DNA from: Saccharopolyspora flava
GTDB lineage: Bacteria > Actinomycetota > Actinomycetes > Mycobacteriales > Pseudonocardiaceae
NCBI RefSeq assembly: GCF_900116135.1
Contig: NZ_FOZX01000005.1
Location: 243,745 to 307,744 of the forward strand
DNA: 64,000 bases
Reading direction: 5' to 3'
A program made the translations under genes and the position numbers. The notes under the pieces are model-generated. The model was given only the letters and a program-made list of their open reading frames with translations, was not told where the DNA came from and did not search any database. Positions within the stretch are counted from its first letter, which is position 1. Every line of letters begins with the position of its first letter. Positions 35,439 through 46,114 of this stretch are shown here, piece by piece.

Positions 35439-37193
35439 ATGGCACAGCACTACGGCGGCCGGGGCGGACCCCGCCGCAGCAGCAGCACCCGCGCGGCCAC
35501 CCCGCAGCGCGACCCCGACAGCCCCCGCGGCGACGGCGAACGGCTGCGCCGGGAACTGCGCGGCATGCACGGCAGCGGCTACGGCCGCTACAAGCCGCTG
35601 ACCGGCATCTGGCGCTTCGACCAGTTCTGCCTGCAGATCCAGCGCGTGCAGCCCGACCCCTACGCCCCGGCCAGCCGCGTGCAGGTCACCGTCGACGCCG
35701 CCACCGCGGCACTGCCCACCCACCTGTGGGACACCCCGGTGCGGGCCCGCGCCCTGGCCGGCTACCTCGCCCGCGCCCTGCACCGCGAACTCGCCGACAG
35801 CCGGCTGCGCGTCGACGCCGGCGGCCAGGAGGTTCTCGACCGCAGCTCGTGCCAGATCCACGACGGCACCGTGCGCGTGCGCCTGGGCATCGACCTGCCC
35901 GGTCGCGGCCGCAGCATCGACGGCCACGCCGCCGCCCACACCCTCTGCGACCAGCTGCCCGACGTCGTCGACGCCGCCCTGCGCTGGGAGGTCGCCGACC
36001 AGGCCGCCGCCGAGGAGTTCGTGCGCACCGTCGTCGACACCGACGCCCTGCGCCGCGCCCTGCCCGACCTCGGGCTGGTGGCGTTCGTGGCCGACGGCGC
36101 CATGCTCGCCCGCCGCAGCGGCGTCGACGACCGCGCCCTGCCCGACGGAGTGCCCTTCGCCTCCCCGGACTCGATGCGGGTCAGCGTCGACCTGCCGCAC
36201 CGCGGCCGCGTCACCGGCATGGGCGTGCCCGAAGGCATCACCCTGATCGTCGGCGGCGGCTTCCACGGCAAATCGACCCTGCTGCGCGCCCTCGAGCACG
36301 GCGTCTACGACCACGTGCCCGGCGACGGGCGCGAACTGGTCGTGGCCCGCGACGACGCGGTCAAGGTCCGCGCCGAGGACGGCAGGCGGGTGCACCGGGT
36401 CGACGTCAGCCCGTTCGTCTCCCACCTGCCCACCGGCGCCGACACCCGCGACTTCTCCACCGACAACGCCTCCGGCTCGACCTCGCAGGCCGCGGCGATC
36501 ACCGAAGCCGTCGAAGCCGGCGCCGGAGTGCTGCTGGTCGACGAGGACACCGCCGCGACCAACCTGATGATCCGCGACGCCCGCATGCAGGCCCTGGTGG
36601 CCAAGGACGCCGAACCGCTGACCCCGTTCGTCGACCTCATCCGCCCCCTGCACACCACCCACGCCGTGTCCACCGTGCTGGTCATGGGCGGCTCGGGCGA
36701 CTACATGGACGTCGCCGACCGGGTCCTGATGCTCGATGCCTACCGCGCCCACGACGTCACCGACCGCGCCCGGGAACTGGCCCGGGACCGGCCCACCGGG
36801 CGCCGCAGCGAAGCCGACGGGTATCCGCCGCTGCGCCACCGCGTGGTGCACGGCCGCAGCATCCCCACCGAGCGGCCCAAGATCCGCGCCCGCGGCACCG
36901 ACGCCCTGACGGTGGGCGAGTCGACCATCGAGCTGCGCGGGGTCGAGCAGATCGCCGACTCCTCCCAGGTCACCGGCATCGGCCTGGCGCTGGTGAACCT
37001 GGCGCGACGCGGCCGGTTCGACCGGCGCGTGCTGGCCGAGGTGCTGCGCGAGTGGGCCGCCGACGTCGCCGAGCGCGGTGTGGCGGCCGTCGACGAGCGC
37101 TTCGTCGGTGACTTCGCCGTGCCCCGGCCCCTGGAGGTCGCCGCCGCCCTCAACCGGCTGCGGGTGCTGGCGGTGCAGGACCTGCGGGGCTAG
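35439..37193 (+). CDS. Predicted ATPase of the ABC class (PF09818 type)
   Basis: A 584-residue soluble protein from an ATG at 35439. Walker A is GGGFHGKSTLL (about residue 270) and the acidic motif is LLVDEDTAATN; the family keeps the block FVSHLPTGADTRDFSTDNASGSTSQAAAI between them. It stands apart from transporter and ABC-F ATPases and has no membrane part. Its function is unknown; a nucleic acid or ribosome role has been suggested for such lone ABC ATPases. An inverted repeat CACAGTG-TGTC-CACTGTG (35376-35393) lies about 45 bases upstream. Confidence 0.85.
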   Translation: MAQHYGGRGGPRRSSSTRAATPQRDPDSPRGDGERLRRELRGMHGSGYGRYKPLTGIWRFDQFCLQIQRVQPDPYAPASRVQVTVDAATAALPTHLWDTPVRARALAGYLARALHRELADSRLRVDAGGQEVLDRSSCQIHDGTVRVRLGIDLPGRGRSIDGHAAAHTLCDQLPDVVDAALRWEVADQAAAEEFVRTVVDTDALRRALPDLGLVAFVADGAMLARRSGVDDRALPDGVPFASPDSMRVSVDLPHRGRVTGMGVPEGITLIVGGGFHGKSTLLRALEHGVYDHVPGDGRELVVARDDAVKVRAEDGRRVHRVDVSPFVSHLPTGADTRDFSTDNASGSTSQAAAITEAVEAGAGVLLVDEDTAATNLMIRDARMQALVAKDAEPLTPFVDLIRPLHTTHAVSTVLVMGGSGDYMDVADRVLMLDAYRAHDVTDRARELARDRPTGRRSEADGYPPLRHRVVHGRSIPTERPKIRARGTDALTVGESTIELRGVEQIADSSQVTGIGLALVNLARRGRFDRRVLAEVLREWAADVAERGVAAVDERFVGDFAVPRPLEVAAALNRLRVLAVQDLRG

Positions 37194-37252
37194 CCGGTTT
37201 GGGGTGCCCGCGCCGGTGGGCACCCCCGGGGTGTTCGCGAGGAGGCCCGCTG

Positions 37253-37918
37253 ATGCCGCGCATGCGTTCCCGCCCGTCGCCGGCCACCGGCTACCGCGAC
37301 CGCGCCCACGCCGGCCGCGTGCTGGCCGAGCACCTGGGCGGGCTGGATCTGGCCGATCCGGTGGTGTTCGGGCTGGCCCGGGGCGGGGTGCCGGTGGCCG
37401 CGGAGGTCGCGCGGGCGCTGGCGGCGCCGCTGCGGGTGTGCGTGGCCCGCAAGATCGGCGCGCCCGGCCAGCCCGAACTCGCCCTCGGCGCGGTCACCGC
37501 GCACGGCCCGCCCGGCTACGACCATGCGCTGCTGCGCTCGTTCGGCCTCACCCCCGCGGAGGTGGCCGGGGACTGCGAGCGGGAACGGGCCGAGGCCGCC
37601 CGCCGCGAACACCGCTACCACGCCGACCGCCCGGAACTCGGCGGGCGGGAGGCGCTGCTGGTCGACGACGGGCTGGCCACCGGCGCCACCGTCCGCGCGG
37701 CCCTGGGCATGCTCGCCGAGACCGGCCCGCGGCGGCTGGTGCTGGCCGTGCCCGTCGGCGCACCCGAGTCGGTGCGGGCGCTGCGAGGGCACGCCGATGC
37801 GGTGGTGTGCGTGCTGCAGCCGGTCGGGTTCGCCGCCGTCGGCCAGTACTACCGCGACTTCGCCGCCACCACCGACGCCGAGATCACCCGGCTGCTCGAC
37901 GAGCTCGGCGACACCTGA
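37253..37918 (+). CDS. Phosphoribosyltransferase-domain protein
   Basis: A 221-residue protein with a type I PRPP-binding loop (ALLVDDGLATGAT, about 134-146) and the N-terminal FGLARGGVPVAAEVARAL of the stand-alone PRTase group found across actinobacteria. A GCGAGGAGG site precedes the ATG at 37253. The acceptor base is unknown; close relatives are annotated only as phosphoribosyltransferases. It follows the PF09818 ATPase by 59 bases. The next 247 bases (37919-38165) hold no gene that I can see. Confidence 0.85.
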   Translation: MPRMRSRPSPATGYRDRAHAGRVLAEHLGGLDLADPVVFGLARGGVPVAAEVARALAAPLRVCVARKIGAPGQPELALGAVTAHGPPGYDHALLRSFGLTPAEVAGDCERERAEAARREHRYHADRPELGGREALLVDDGLATGATVRAALGMLAETGPRRLVLAVPVGAPESVRALRGHADAVVCVLQPVGFAAVGQYYRDFAATTDAEITRLLDELGDT

Positions 37919-38165
37919 TGCGATCACCGTGCGCGCCCGCGCGATGCCCGTGGGTGATCTTGGCTGGTGGGCTCGCGAGGGCTTGCGGCGCGGCGGATAA
38001 GGCTTGCGCAACGGCTTCACCGCGGGCCGGGTGGACGCGCTAACCTCTTGCGCACCTGCTCCTGTGCTGCGACGAACCCGCGATCCGGACAAGCCAGGTC
38101 GGATCGGGCGGGGCACGTGGCGGTCGGGGTGGAGTTGGTACTGGATTCGGGTTGATTGGTTCGCT

Positions 38166-38570
38166 ATGACTGCCGCAGGACATTCCGACCACTCGTCGTC
38201 ACAGGCGGGCAAGCACGGCCCGCCCTCCCGCCGCACGCGCGGCGGCGAGGACGGCGGAGGCGACTCCGGCTACTCCTCGGAGGTCGCCCGGCAGGTCGGT
38301 GAGGCGACCGTGGCGCTGGGCGAGCGGTTGCGCGACCCGGGCGTGGCCCACAGCGTCGAGGAGATCGAGAAGGTCATGCGGGGTTTCTCGCTGACCGTGG
38401 AAGGCATGTCCGGTGGCCTGTCGGGGGTCACCGAGTGGCTGCGCGCCGCCGGGCACGTGGGCCCGCTGTCAGGCCACGCCAGCGTGATGTCGGAGCGTCT
38501 GTCCCACATCGGCAAGGAGCTCTCGCGCCTGGCCGACGCGATCGAGCAGGCGCAGAAGCGCGCCGGCTGA
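38166..38570 (+). CDS. Hypothetical protein
   Basis: A 134-residue soluble protein of unknown function. The first 40 residues are Ser/Gly/His-rich and likely disordered; the rest (EVARQVGEATVALGERL to the end) is helical with heptad spacing, consistent with a small helical bundle. No domain recognised. It lies between the phosphoribosyltransferase and the Clp-like ATPase on the same strand, with its own upstream gap. Confidence 0.65.
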   Translation: MTAAGHSDHSSSQAGKHGPPSRRTRGGEDGGGDSGYSSEVARQVGEATVALGERLRDPGVAHSVEEIEKVMRGFSLTVEGMSGGLSGVTEWLRAAGHVGPLSGHASVMSERLSHIGKELSRLADAIEQAQKRAG

Positions 38571-38815
38571 CCCGACCCGCCCCGCGCCGGGCCCGAATCG
38601 GGCGTCGTGCCACAATGATCACGCGCGCGACGGCACCGGTTGGTTCGGGGTGCGGCGGGGGACGCGTTGCGCGCGCAGGGGTTTGGTGACGGCACCACCG
38701 CGTGGTGGCCTCCCGGCGCAGTGGCCGGTGGAGGCCACCGCGCCGGGTGCGGGGTGACGGGCCGGTGATCGGCTCCCGGTGTCGTCGGAGTGCGTGGCGT
38801 GTGGAGGTGGCCCGG

Positions 38816-41194
38816 TTGGATCGCGGCGGTGCCGGAGACTCCTCTGCCGCCTTCGACTCGCTGTTCCGCGATGTGCTGGCCGGTTCGGGCGAGTCCGCGC
38901 CGGGGTCGGCGACGCTGTCGGCGCTGCTGGACGACCAGGCCCACGAGGTGGTTTCCAAGGCCGTGCGCGCCACCGTGGAGTGGGGTTCGCGGGAGCTCGA
39001 CAGCACCCATCTGCTGTGGGCGGTCACGCGCGTGCAGGCCACCGCCGAGCTGCTGACCTCCTCGGGTGTGCGGGTGGCCGAGCTGGCCGAGGCGGTGCGC
39101 TCGGCGGTGATGGCCGTGCAGGAACCGCTGCTGCAGGGCCAGCCGGTGCTCTCGCCGGCCGCGCGGCGGGCGCTGCTGGGCGCCTACCGGCAAGCCTTGG
39201 CCGAAGGCGCCGATGTGGTCGGGGCCCGGCACGTGGTGCTGGGGCTGGCAGCCGACGCCGACTCGGTGGCCGGGCGGGCGCTGGCGCGCGCGATCGAGCT
39301 CGGGGAGGGCGGTGACGGGCGCGGGGTGCTGAGCCTGACGCCGCGGCTGGACGAGTTCGGGATGGATCTCACCGAGCTGGCCCGTGCGGGCAAGCTCGAC
39401 CCGGTGGTGGGCCGCGACGAGGAGATCGAGCAGGCCATCGAGGTGCTGGGGCGGCGGTCGAAGAACAACCCGGTGTTCGTGGGCGATCCCGGCGTCGGCA
39501 AGACCGCGATCGTGGAGGGGCTGGCGCGGCGGATCGTGGCCGGTGAGGTGCCGTGGTCGCTGGCCGATCTGCGGGTGGTGTCGCTGGATCTGGCCGGGAT
39601 GGTGGCCGGGGCGAAGTACCGGGGCGAGTTCGAGTCGCGGTTTCGCGACGTGCTCGGCGAGATCCGCGCGCACCGCGACTCGGTGCTGGTGTTCATCGAC
39701 GAGCTGCACGCCATCGTCGGCGCCGGGGCCGGGGAGGGCTCGATGGACGCCGGCACGATGCTCAAACCCGCGCTGGCGCGCGGCGAGGTGCGGCTGCTGG
39801 GGGCCACCACCATCGAGGAGTACCGCAAGCACATCGAGAAGGACCCGGCGCTGGAACGCCGCTTCGCCCCGATCACCGTGGGTGAGCCCAGCGTGGAGGA
39901 GACGGTGATCGTGCTGCGCGGGCTGGCCGAGCGCTACCAGCGCCACCACCGGGTGCGCATCGACGAGGCCGCGCTGCGGGCCGCCGCCGAGCTCTCGCAG
40001 CGCTACATCACCGACCGGTTCCTGCCCGACAAGGCCGTGGACCTGCTCGATCAGGCCTGCAGCCGGGTGCGGTTGCGCCGCGGTGGGCAGGTGCGGGCGG
40101 CGGCGGTGTTCGAGCCGACGGTGGTCGCCGATGACGTGGCCGACGTGGTGGCCACCCGCACCGGCATCCCGGTCGCCGATCTCACCGCCGCCGAGGCCCA
40201 GCGTCTGGTGGAGCTGGAGGAGCAGCTGCGCCGCAGCGTGGTGGGCCAGGACCAGGCGGTGTCGGTGGTGGCCGAGGCGGTGCGCCGGGCGCGGGTGGGG
40301 CTGGCCGATCCGCAGCGCCCGATCGGCAACTTCCTGTTCCTGGGCCCCACCGGTGTCGGCAAGACCGAACTGGCCCGCGCCTTGGCGCAGGCGTTGTTCG
40401 GTGACACCGAGCGGGTGCTGCGGCTGGACATGGGCGAGTTCCAGGAGAAGCACTCGGTGTCGCGGCTCATCGGCGCCCCGCCCGGCTACGTCGGCTACGG
40501 CGAGACCGCGGGTCAGCTCACCGACCGGGTGCGGCGGCAACCGTACTCGGTGGTGCTGTTCGACGAGGTCGAAAAGGCCCACCCGGATGTGTTCAACACG
40601 TTGCTGCAGGTCCTCGACGCGGGCCGGTTGACCGACGCGCAGGGGCGGGTGGTCGATTTCCGCAACGTGGTGATCATCATGACCTCCAACCTGGGTGCGG
40701 AGCGGATCCTGCACGCCGGGCAGGACGAGACCGCGATCGATGAGGACGCGGTGGGTGAGGCGTTGCGGGCGTTCTTCCGCCCGGAGTTCCTCAACCGCAT
40801 CGACGACGTGGTCGTCTTCCGCCCGCTGGGGACCGTCGAGCTGCGGCGCATCGCCTCGCTGCTGCTGGAGCGCACCCGCGCCCAGCTGGGCGAGAAGGGC
40901 ATGCGGCTGGCGGTGACCGAGGCGGGTCTGGACTGGCTGGTCGAACGCGGTCACCAGCCGGAGTTCGGGGCGCGGCCGCTGCGCCGGGTGATCTCCCGCG
41001 AGCTCGACACCCGGCTGGCGCAGCTGGTGCTGTTGGGGCGGGCCGGTGCCGGTGACGAGGTCACCGTCGATGCCGACGAGACCGGGCTGGTGCTGTCGGT
41101 GGGGCAGGTGTGGCGGCCGGTCTCCGGTGGCAAGCACGCCGCCGGAGGCGAGAACTCGCCATCCCGGCGCTCGCGCACCAGCGCGTTCGGCTGA
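38816..41194 (+). CDS. Clp/Hsp100-like AAA+ ATPase lacking M domain and ClpP loop
   Basis: About 792 residues with a Clp-N domain (about 1-150), AAA-1 with Walker A GDPGVGKT and Walker B VFIDELH, and AAA-2 with GPTGVGKT and [12 protein letters not shown]. Between the AAA modules there is no long ClpB coiled coil and no UVR-type insert, and the region after TSNLGAERI ([18 protein letters not shown]) has no VGF/LGF/IGF tripeptide for ClpP docking. It therefore matches neither classical ClpC nor ClpB. I chose the TTG at 38816 with GGAGG eight bases ahead; a GTG at 38801 is possible. Confidence 0.88.
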   Translation: MDRGGAGDSSAAFDSLFRDVLAGSGESAPGSATLSALLDDQAHEVVSKAVRATVEWGSRELDSTHLLWAVTRVQATAELLTSSGVRVAELAEAVRSAVMAVQEPLLQGQPVLSPAARRALLGAYRQALAEGADVVGARHVVLGLAADADSVAGRALARAIELGEGGDGRGVLSLTPRLDEFGMDLTELARAGKLDPVVGRDEEIEQAIEVLGRRSKNNPVFVGDPGVGKTAIVEGLARRIVAGEVPWSLADLRVVSLDLAGMVAGAKYRGEFESRFRDVLGEIRAHRDSVLVFIDELHAIVGAGAGEGSMDAGTMLKPALARGEVRLLGATTIEEYRKHIEKDPALERRFAPITVGEPSVEETVIVLRGLAERYQRHHRVRIDEAALRAAAELSQRYITDRFLPDKAVDLLDQACSRVRLRRGGQVRAAAVFEPTVVADDVADVVATRTGIPVADLTAAEAQRLVELEEQLRRSVVGQDQAVSVVAEAVRRARVGLADPQRPIGNFLFLGPTGVGKTELARALAQALFGDTERVLRLDMGEFQEKHSVSRLIGAPPGYVGYGETAGQLTDRVRRQPYSVVLFDEVEKAHPDVFNTLLQVLDAGRLTDAQGRVVDFRNVVIIMTSNLGAERILHAGQDETAIDEDAVGEALRAFFRPEFLNRIDDVVVFRPLGTVELRRIASLLLERTRAQLGEKGMRLAVTEAGLDWLVERGHQPEFGARPLRRVISRELDTRLAQLVLLGRAGAGDEVTVDADETGLVLSVGQVWRPVSGGKHAAGGENSPSRRSRTSAFG

Positions 41195-41271
41195 TCGTCT
41201 TCCCAGACGGGTTCGATCTTGGCATGGTGGGTTCTTGATCGTTTCCGGGTGCGTGGACAGGCGGTGGGGCA

Positions 41272-42267
41272 GTGCGGCTGGGTTGGTTGAGCGTGGCGGC
41301 CGGTGTGGTGACGGTGTGGGGGATGCTCGCCCAGCCGCGCGCCACCGGCGGTCACCCCTACGTGGCGATGCGGGATCTGGCTTATGCGCCCCGGATCGGC
41401 AACGCCCACCGCATGGACCTGTACTTGCCTGCCGAGACCTCCGGTGCGGTGCCGGTGGTGCTGTGGTCGGCGGGGTCGGCGTGGCGTTCGGACAACGGCA
41501 CCACCGGCGGTGAGCGGGTCGCGCGCGCGTTGTGCGCGCGGGGGTATGCGGTGGCGGCGGTGGCGGTGCGCTCGAGCTCCCAGGACCGCTTTCCCGCCCA
41601 GGTCCACGACGGCAAGGCCGCGGTGCGGTGGTTGCGGGCCCACGCGGCCCGCTACGGCCTCGACGGTGAGCGGATCGCGGTCATGGGCAACTCCTCCGGC
41701 GGGTGGCTGGCCAGCATGCTCGGCGCCACCGCCGGGGTGGTGGGCATGGAGGGCGATCTGGGGCCCACGTCGGTCTCCAGCGAGGTGCAGGCGGTGGTGG
41801 ACCTGTACGGGCCGACGGATTTCCTGAGCATGGACGCGCACATGCCCGAGGGGGCGATCGAGCGGTTCAACGCGATCACCGGCGGAACCCGGGGCCACGA
41901 CGACGCGGTGTCGCCGGAGTCGCGGTTGATCGGCGCGGAGATCCAGACGGTGCCCGAGCGGGTCGCCGAGGCCGACCCGTCGAAGTGGGTGCGGGCCGGG
42001 TGCCCGCCGTGGCTGATCCTGCACGGCACCGACGACCCGCTGGTGCCCTTCCAGCAGAGCCGGGTGTTGTTCGAGGCGCTGCGCGAGGCGGGGGTGCCGG
42101 CGACGTTGTACGCGATGCGGGGGCGGGTGCACGAGCACGACTACCTCGACGAGACGCGTGATTTCACGCCCCGCGAGGTCGAGCACACCGCCGGCGGGGG
42201 AACGACCGGTCAGGCGCCGGCGACGTGGAACCTCATCGCCGACTTCCTCGACACCGCCCTGCGCTGA
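41272..42267 (+). CDS. Exported alpha/beta hydrolase (BD-FAE-like esterase)
   Basis: A 331-residue hydrolase with a hydrophobic N-terminus (LGWLSVAAGVVTVWGMLA) that is a likely signal peptide or anchor. The nucleophile elbow is GNSSGGW, the later acid is in LHGTDDPL, and the His in GRVHEHDY. The fold resembles carbohydrate or steroid esterases of the BD-FAE/acetyl-esterase group. Substrate unknown. GTG start 77 bases after the Clp-like gene; the following gap (42268-42457) has no gene. Confidence 0.85.
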   Translation: MRLGWLSVAAGVVTVWGMLAQPRATGGHPYVAMRDLAYAPRIGNAHRMDLYLPAETSGAVPVVLWSAGSAWRSDNGTTGGERVARALCARGYAVAAVAVRSSSQDRFPAQVHDGKAAVRWLRAHAARYGLDGERIAVMGNSSGGWLASMLGATAGVVGMEGDLGPTSVSSEVQAVVDLYGPTDFLSMDAHMPEGAIERFNAITGGTRGHDDAVSPESRLIGAEIQTVPERVAEADPSKWVRAGCPPWLILHGTDDPLVPFQQSRVLFEALREAGVPATLYAMRGRVHEHDYLDETRDFTPREVEHTAGGGTTGQAPATWNLIADFLDTALR

Positions 42268-42457
42268 ACCACCCCACGATTTCACACGAAAGTGTTGCTG
42301 CTTGTTGTGCGGTGGACACGGCTCCTACGGTGGTGGTGCATTCCCCTCCCGGTCGTCACCGCACGCACCGCCTGTGCGATCTCCCCAGCGCACGGCGGGT
42401 GCCGTCGCGCGGAAGGCGCCGGGTGAGAGCTCATCGGCCGACCACGAAGGGGGTAGC

Positions 42458-42916
42458 GTGATCGTCTCCCGATCCATGCCCACCGGCACCAGTCACGGTG
42501 ACGGCGAGATCGTCGCGCCTCGCGCAGCCGCCGAGGCCCGGTTCGGCAGCCACGCCCGCACGGCCTCGGCGTTACGGGTGCGCGTGCAGTGGCCGCAGCG
42601 CGGCGTGGTGCTGGTCTCGATCGGCGGCGAGGTCGACATGGCCGGACTGCCGCGCATCACCGAGGTCCTGCGCCAGCGCCTGACCGCCGCGCGCCTGCAC
42701 ACCGCGATCCTGGACCTCTCCGAGGTCGGGTTCGCCAGCAGCGCGGTGCTGGATCTGCTGATGATGGCCCGCCACGCCGCCGGGCGACGGCAGGCGCGGC
42801 TGCTGGTGGTGCCCGGCGGTGGCCGGGTGCGGCGGGTGCTGGAGCTGACCGGGCTGTCGGAGTTGTTCGAGCAGACCGCTGATCTGGACGAGGCCCTGGC
42901 CCGCGCGCAGCGGTGA
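42458..42916 (+). CDS. STAS-domain anti-sigma factor antagonist
   Basis: A 152-residue protein: about 45 disordered N-terminal residues, then a STAS domain (VLVSIGGEVDMAGLPRI; LDLSEVGFASSAVLDLLMMAR). The FASSAVL segment carries the Ser normally phosphorylated by an anti-sigma kinase. In partner-switching systems the unphosphorylated form frees a sigma factor. No kinase or sigma gene is adjacent, so the partner is elsewhere. GTG start with GAAGGGGG close ahead. Confidence 0.88.
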   Translation: MIVSRSMPTGTSHGDGEIVAPRAAAEARFGSHARTASALRVRVQWPQRGVVLVSIGGEVDMAGLPRITEVLRQRLTAARLHTAILDLSEVGFASSAVLDLLMMARHAAGRRQARLLVVPGGGRVRRVLELTGLSELFEQTADLDEALARAQR

Positions 42917-42946
42917 TGTCGGAGGTCTCGGGCAGCATGAGCTGAT

Positions 42947-43477
42947 GTGAACACCTACGTGGCGTTGTTGCGGGCGGTCAACCTCGGTGGCCGCGGGCGG
43001 CTGCCGATGGCGCGGCTGCGCGACATCCTCACCGGCCTGGGCGCGGGCGAGGTGCGCACCTACCTGCAGTCGGGCAACGCCGTGTTCACCAGCACCACCG
43101 ACGACGCCGCGGAGGTGGCCGAGGCGGTGCGGGCGGCGCTGCGCGGCGAGGGCCTGGACACCGAGGTCATGATCCGCACGGGTGAGCAGCTGGCCGCGCT
43201 CGCCACGGTCGGGCATCCCTTCGCCGCCGACGACCCCGACCCCACCCACCTGCAGGTCGCGTTCCCCCTCACGCCTGTGGCCGGTGAGACCGTGGCGGCC
43301 ATGCCGATCCCCGCCCGCGAGCGCGCCCAGCGCGTCGACGGCGAGATCGCGCTGCACTACCCCGACGGGGTGGGGCGCTCGAAGCTGACCACCGCGCACC
43401 TGCAACGCCACCTCGGCACACCGGTGACCTGCCGGAACTGGCGGACCGTGACCGCCCTGGCCGAGTGGTGCCGATAA
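42947..43477 (+). CDS. DUF1697 family protein
   Basis: A 176-residue protein with the family N-terminus YVALLRAVNLGGRGRLPM and the YLQSGNAVFTS motif; C-terminal GRSKLTTAHLQRHLGTPVTCRNWRTV is also typical. The fold is predicted to be two ferredoxin-like halves. Function is unknown. GTG start, 30 bases after the STAS gene. Confidence 0.9.
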   Translation: MNTYVALLRAVNLGGRGRLPMARLRDILTGLGAGEVRTYLQSGNAVFTSTTDDAAEVAEAVRAALRGEGLDTEVMIRTGEQLAALATVGHPFAADDPDPTHLQVAFPLTPVAGETVAAMPIPARERAQRVDGEIALHYPDGVGRSKLTTAHLQRHLGTPVTCRNWRTVTALAEWCR

Positions 43478-43541
43478 ATTCACGCGCGCCCGCCCGGGAC
43501 GGGCCGGTAGCATCCCGGGCGTCCTGCCGCCGCCGAGAGAG

Positions 43542-43574
43542 GTGCCCGTTGCTCATCTGAGGACCCCCTGGTGA
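43542..43574 (+). CDS. Probable leader peptide of the ABC-F gene
   Basis: A ten-codon reading frame, GTG to TGA, encoding VPVAHLRTPW (read M at the start), with GAGAG just ahead. It lies about 170 bases upstream of the ABC-F start in a leader with a CCCGGA-TAGG-TCCGGG hairpin (43600-43615). A ribosome stalled on such a peptide could change leader folding and switch on the ABC-F gene. The codons are clear; translation is inferred. Confidence 0.6.
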   Translation: MPVAHLRTPW

Positions 43575-43745
43575 CACCACGCTCCACGCGCGCACCCCTC
43601 CCGGATAGGTCCGGGCTGGTGGTTGCCGGTGGGCGTGGGCAGGCGAGCCCTCGATGAGACCCCGCACCACCTCCGGCGCGTCGCGCGCGGTGGCCCGCGT
43701 GCTCGCCTGGCCCGAATCGACCGCACGGCGAAGGCGAGAACACCC

Positions 43746-45340
<1,595 letters not shown>

Positions 45341-45344
<4 letters not shown>

Positions 45345-46114
45345 GAGCCACTCCAGGTGTGCGGGGTCTTGTCGATGAACGCCCGCACACCGCGGTGGAA
45401 GTCGTCGCTGCCGAACACGGTGCGCACCAGGTCGTCCCCGTCGGGCATCGAGGCCAGCCGCAGCCGGCGGATGGCCTCCTTGCTCGCCCACATCGTCAGC
45501 GGCGCGTGGGCCACCAGCCGCTCGGTCACCGACGCCACCACCGCATCCAGCTCGTCGACAGCGCAGAGCTCGTGGACGAAACCCGCGTCGTGGCCCTGCT
45601 CGGCGGTGAGCATCCGGGCCCGCAGCAGCACGTCCTTGGCACGAGACGGCCCGAGGTGAAACACCAGCATCGAGGCGGTGTTCATCGCCAGGCAGTTGCC
45701 CAGCGTGCGGGCCACCGGCACCCCGAAACGGGCCGTGCCGGTGGCCACCCGCAGGTCGCAGGCCGCGGCGATGGCCAGCCCCGCACCCACGCAGTAGCCG
45801 GAGATCGCCGCCACCGTCGGCACCGAGCAGGCCTCCAGCCGCCCGAACACCGCTTCCATCCGCCGCTCGTAGGCCACCCCGTCCTCACCGCTGGTGAACT
45901 CGGTGAACTGGGCGATGTCGGTGCCGGCCACGAACGCCTCGGTGCCCGCACCGCGCAGCACCACCACCCGGATCGCGGGATCGGATTCGGCGCGGTCGAT
46001 CGCGGCGACCAGCCCGTCGTACATGCTCCAGCTCATGGCGTTGCGCTGAGCGGGGCGGTTGAACCGCACCCGCAGCACGGGCCCGTCGGCGTCGACCAGC
46101 AGTTCATCGGACAT
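45341..46114 (-). CDS. Enoyl-CoA hydratase/isomerase (crotonase) family protein
   Basis: A 257-residue crotonase-fold protein with FNRPAQRNAMSW, the oxyanion region AFVAGTDIAQF and ISGYCVGAGLAIAAACDLR. The usual catalytic Glu after the FG(x)PE motif is missing (FGVPVARTLGN), so a classical hydratase is doubtful; isomerase, hydrolase or decarboxylase activity is possible. Last gene of the minus-strand operon; its ATG lies inside the end of tctA (11-base overlap). Confidence 0.85.
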
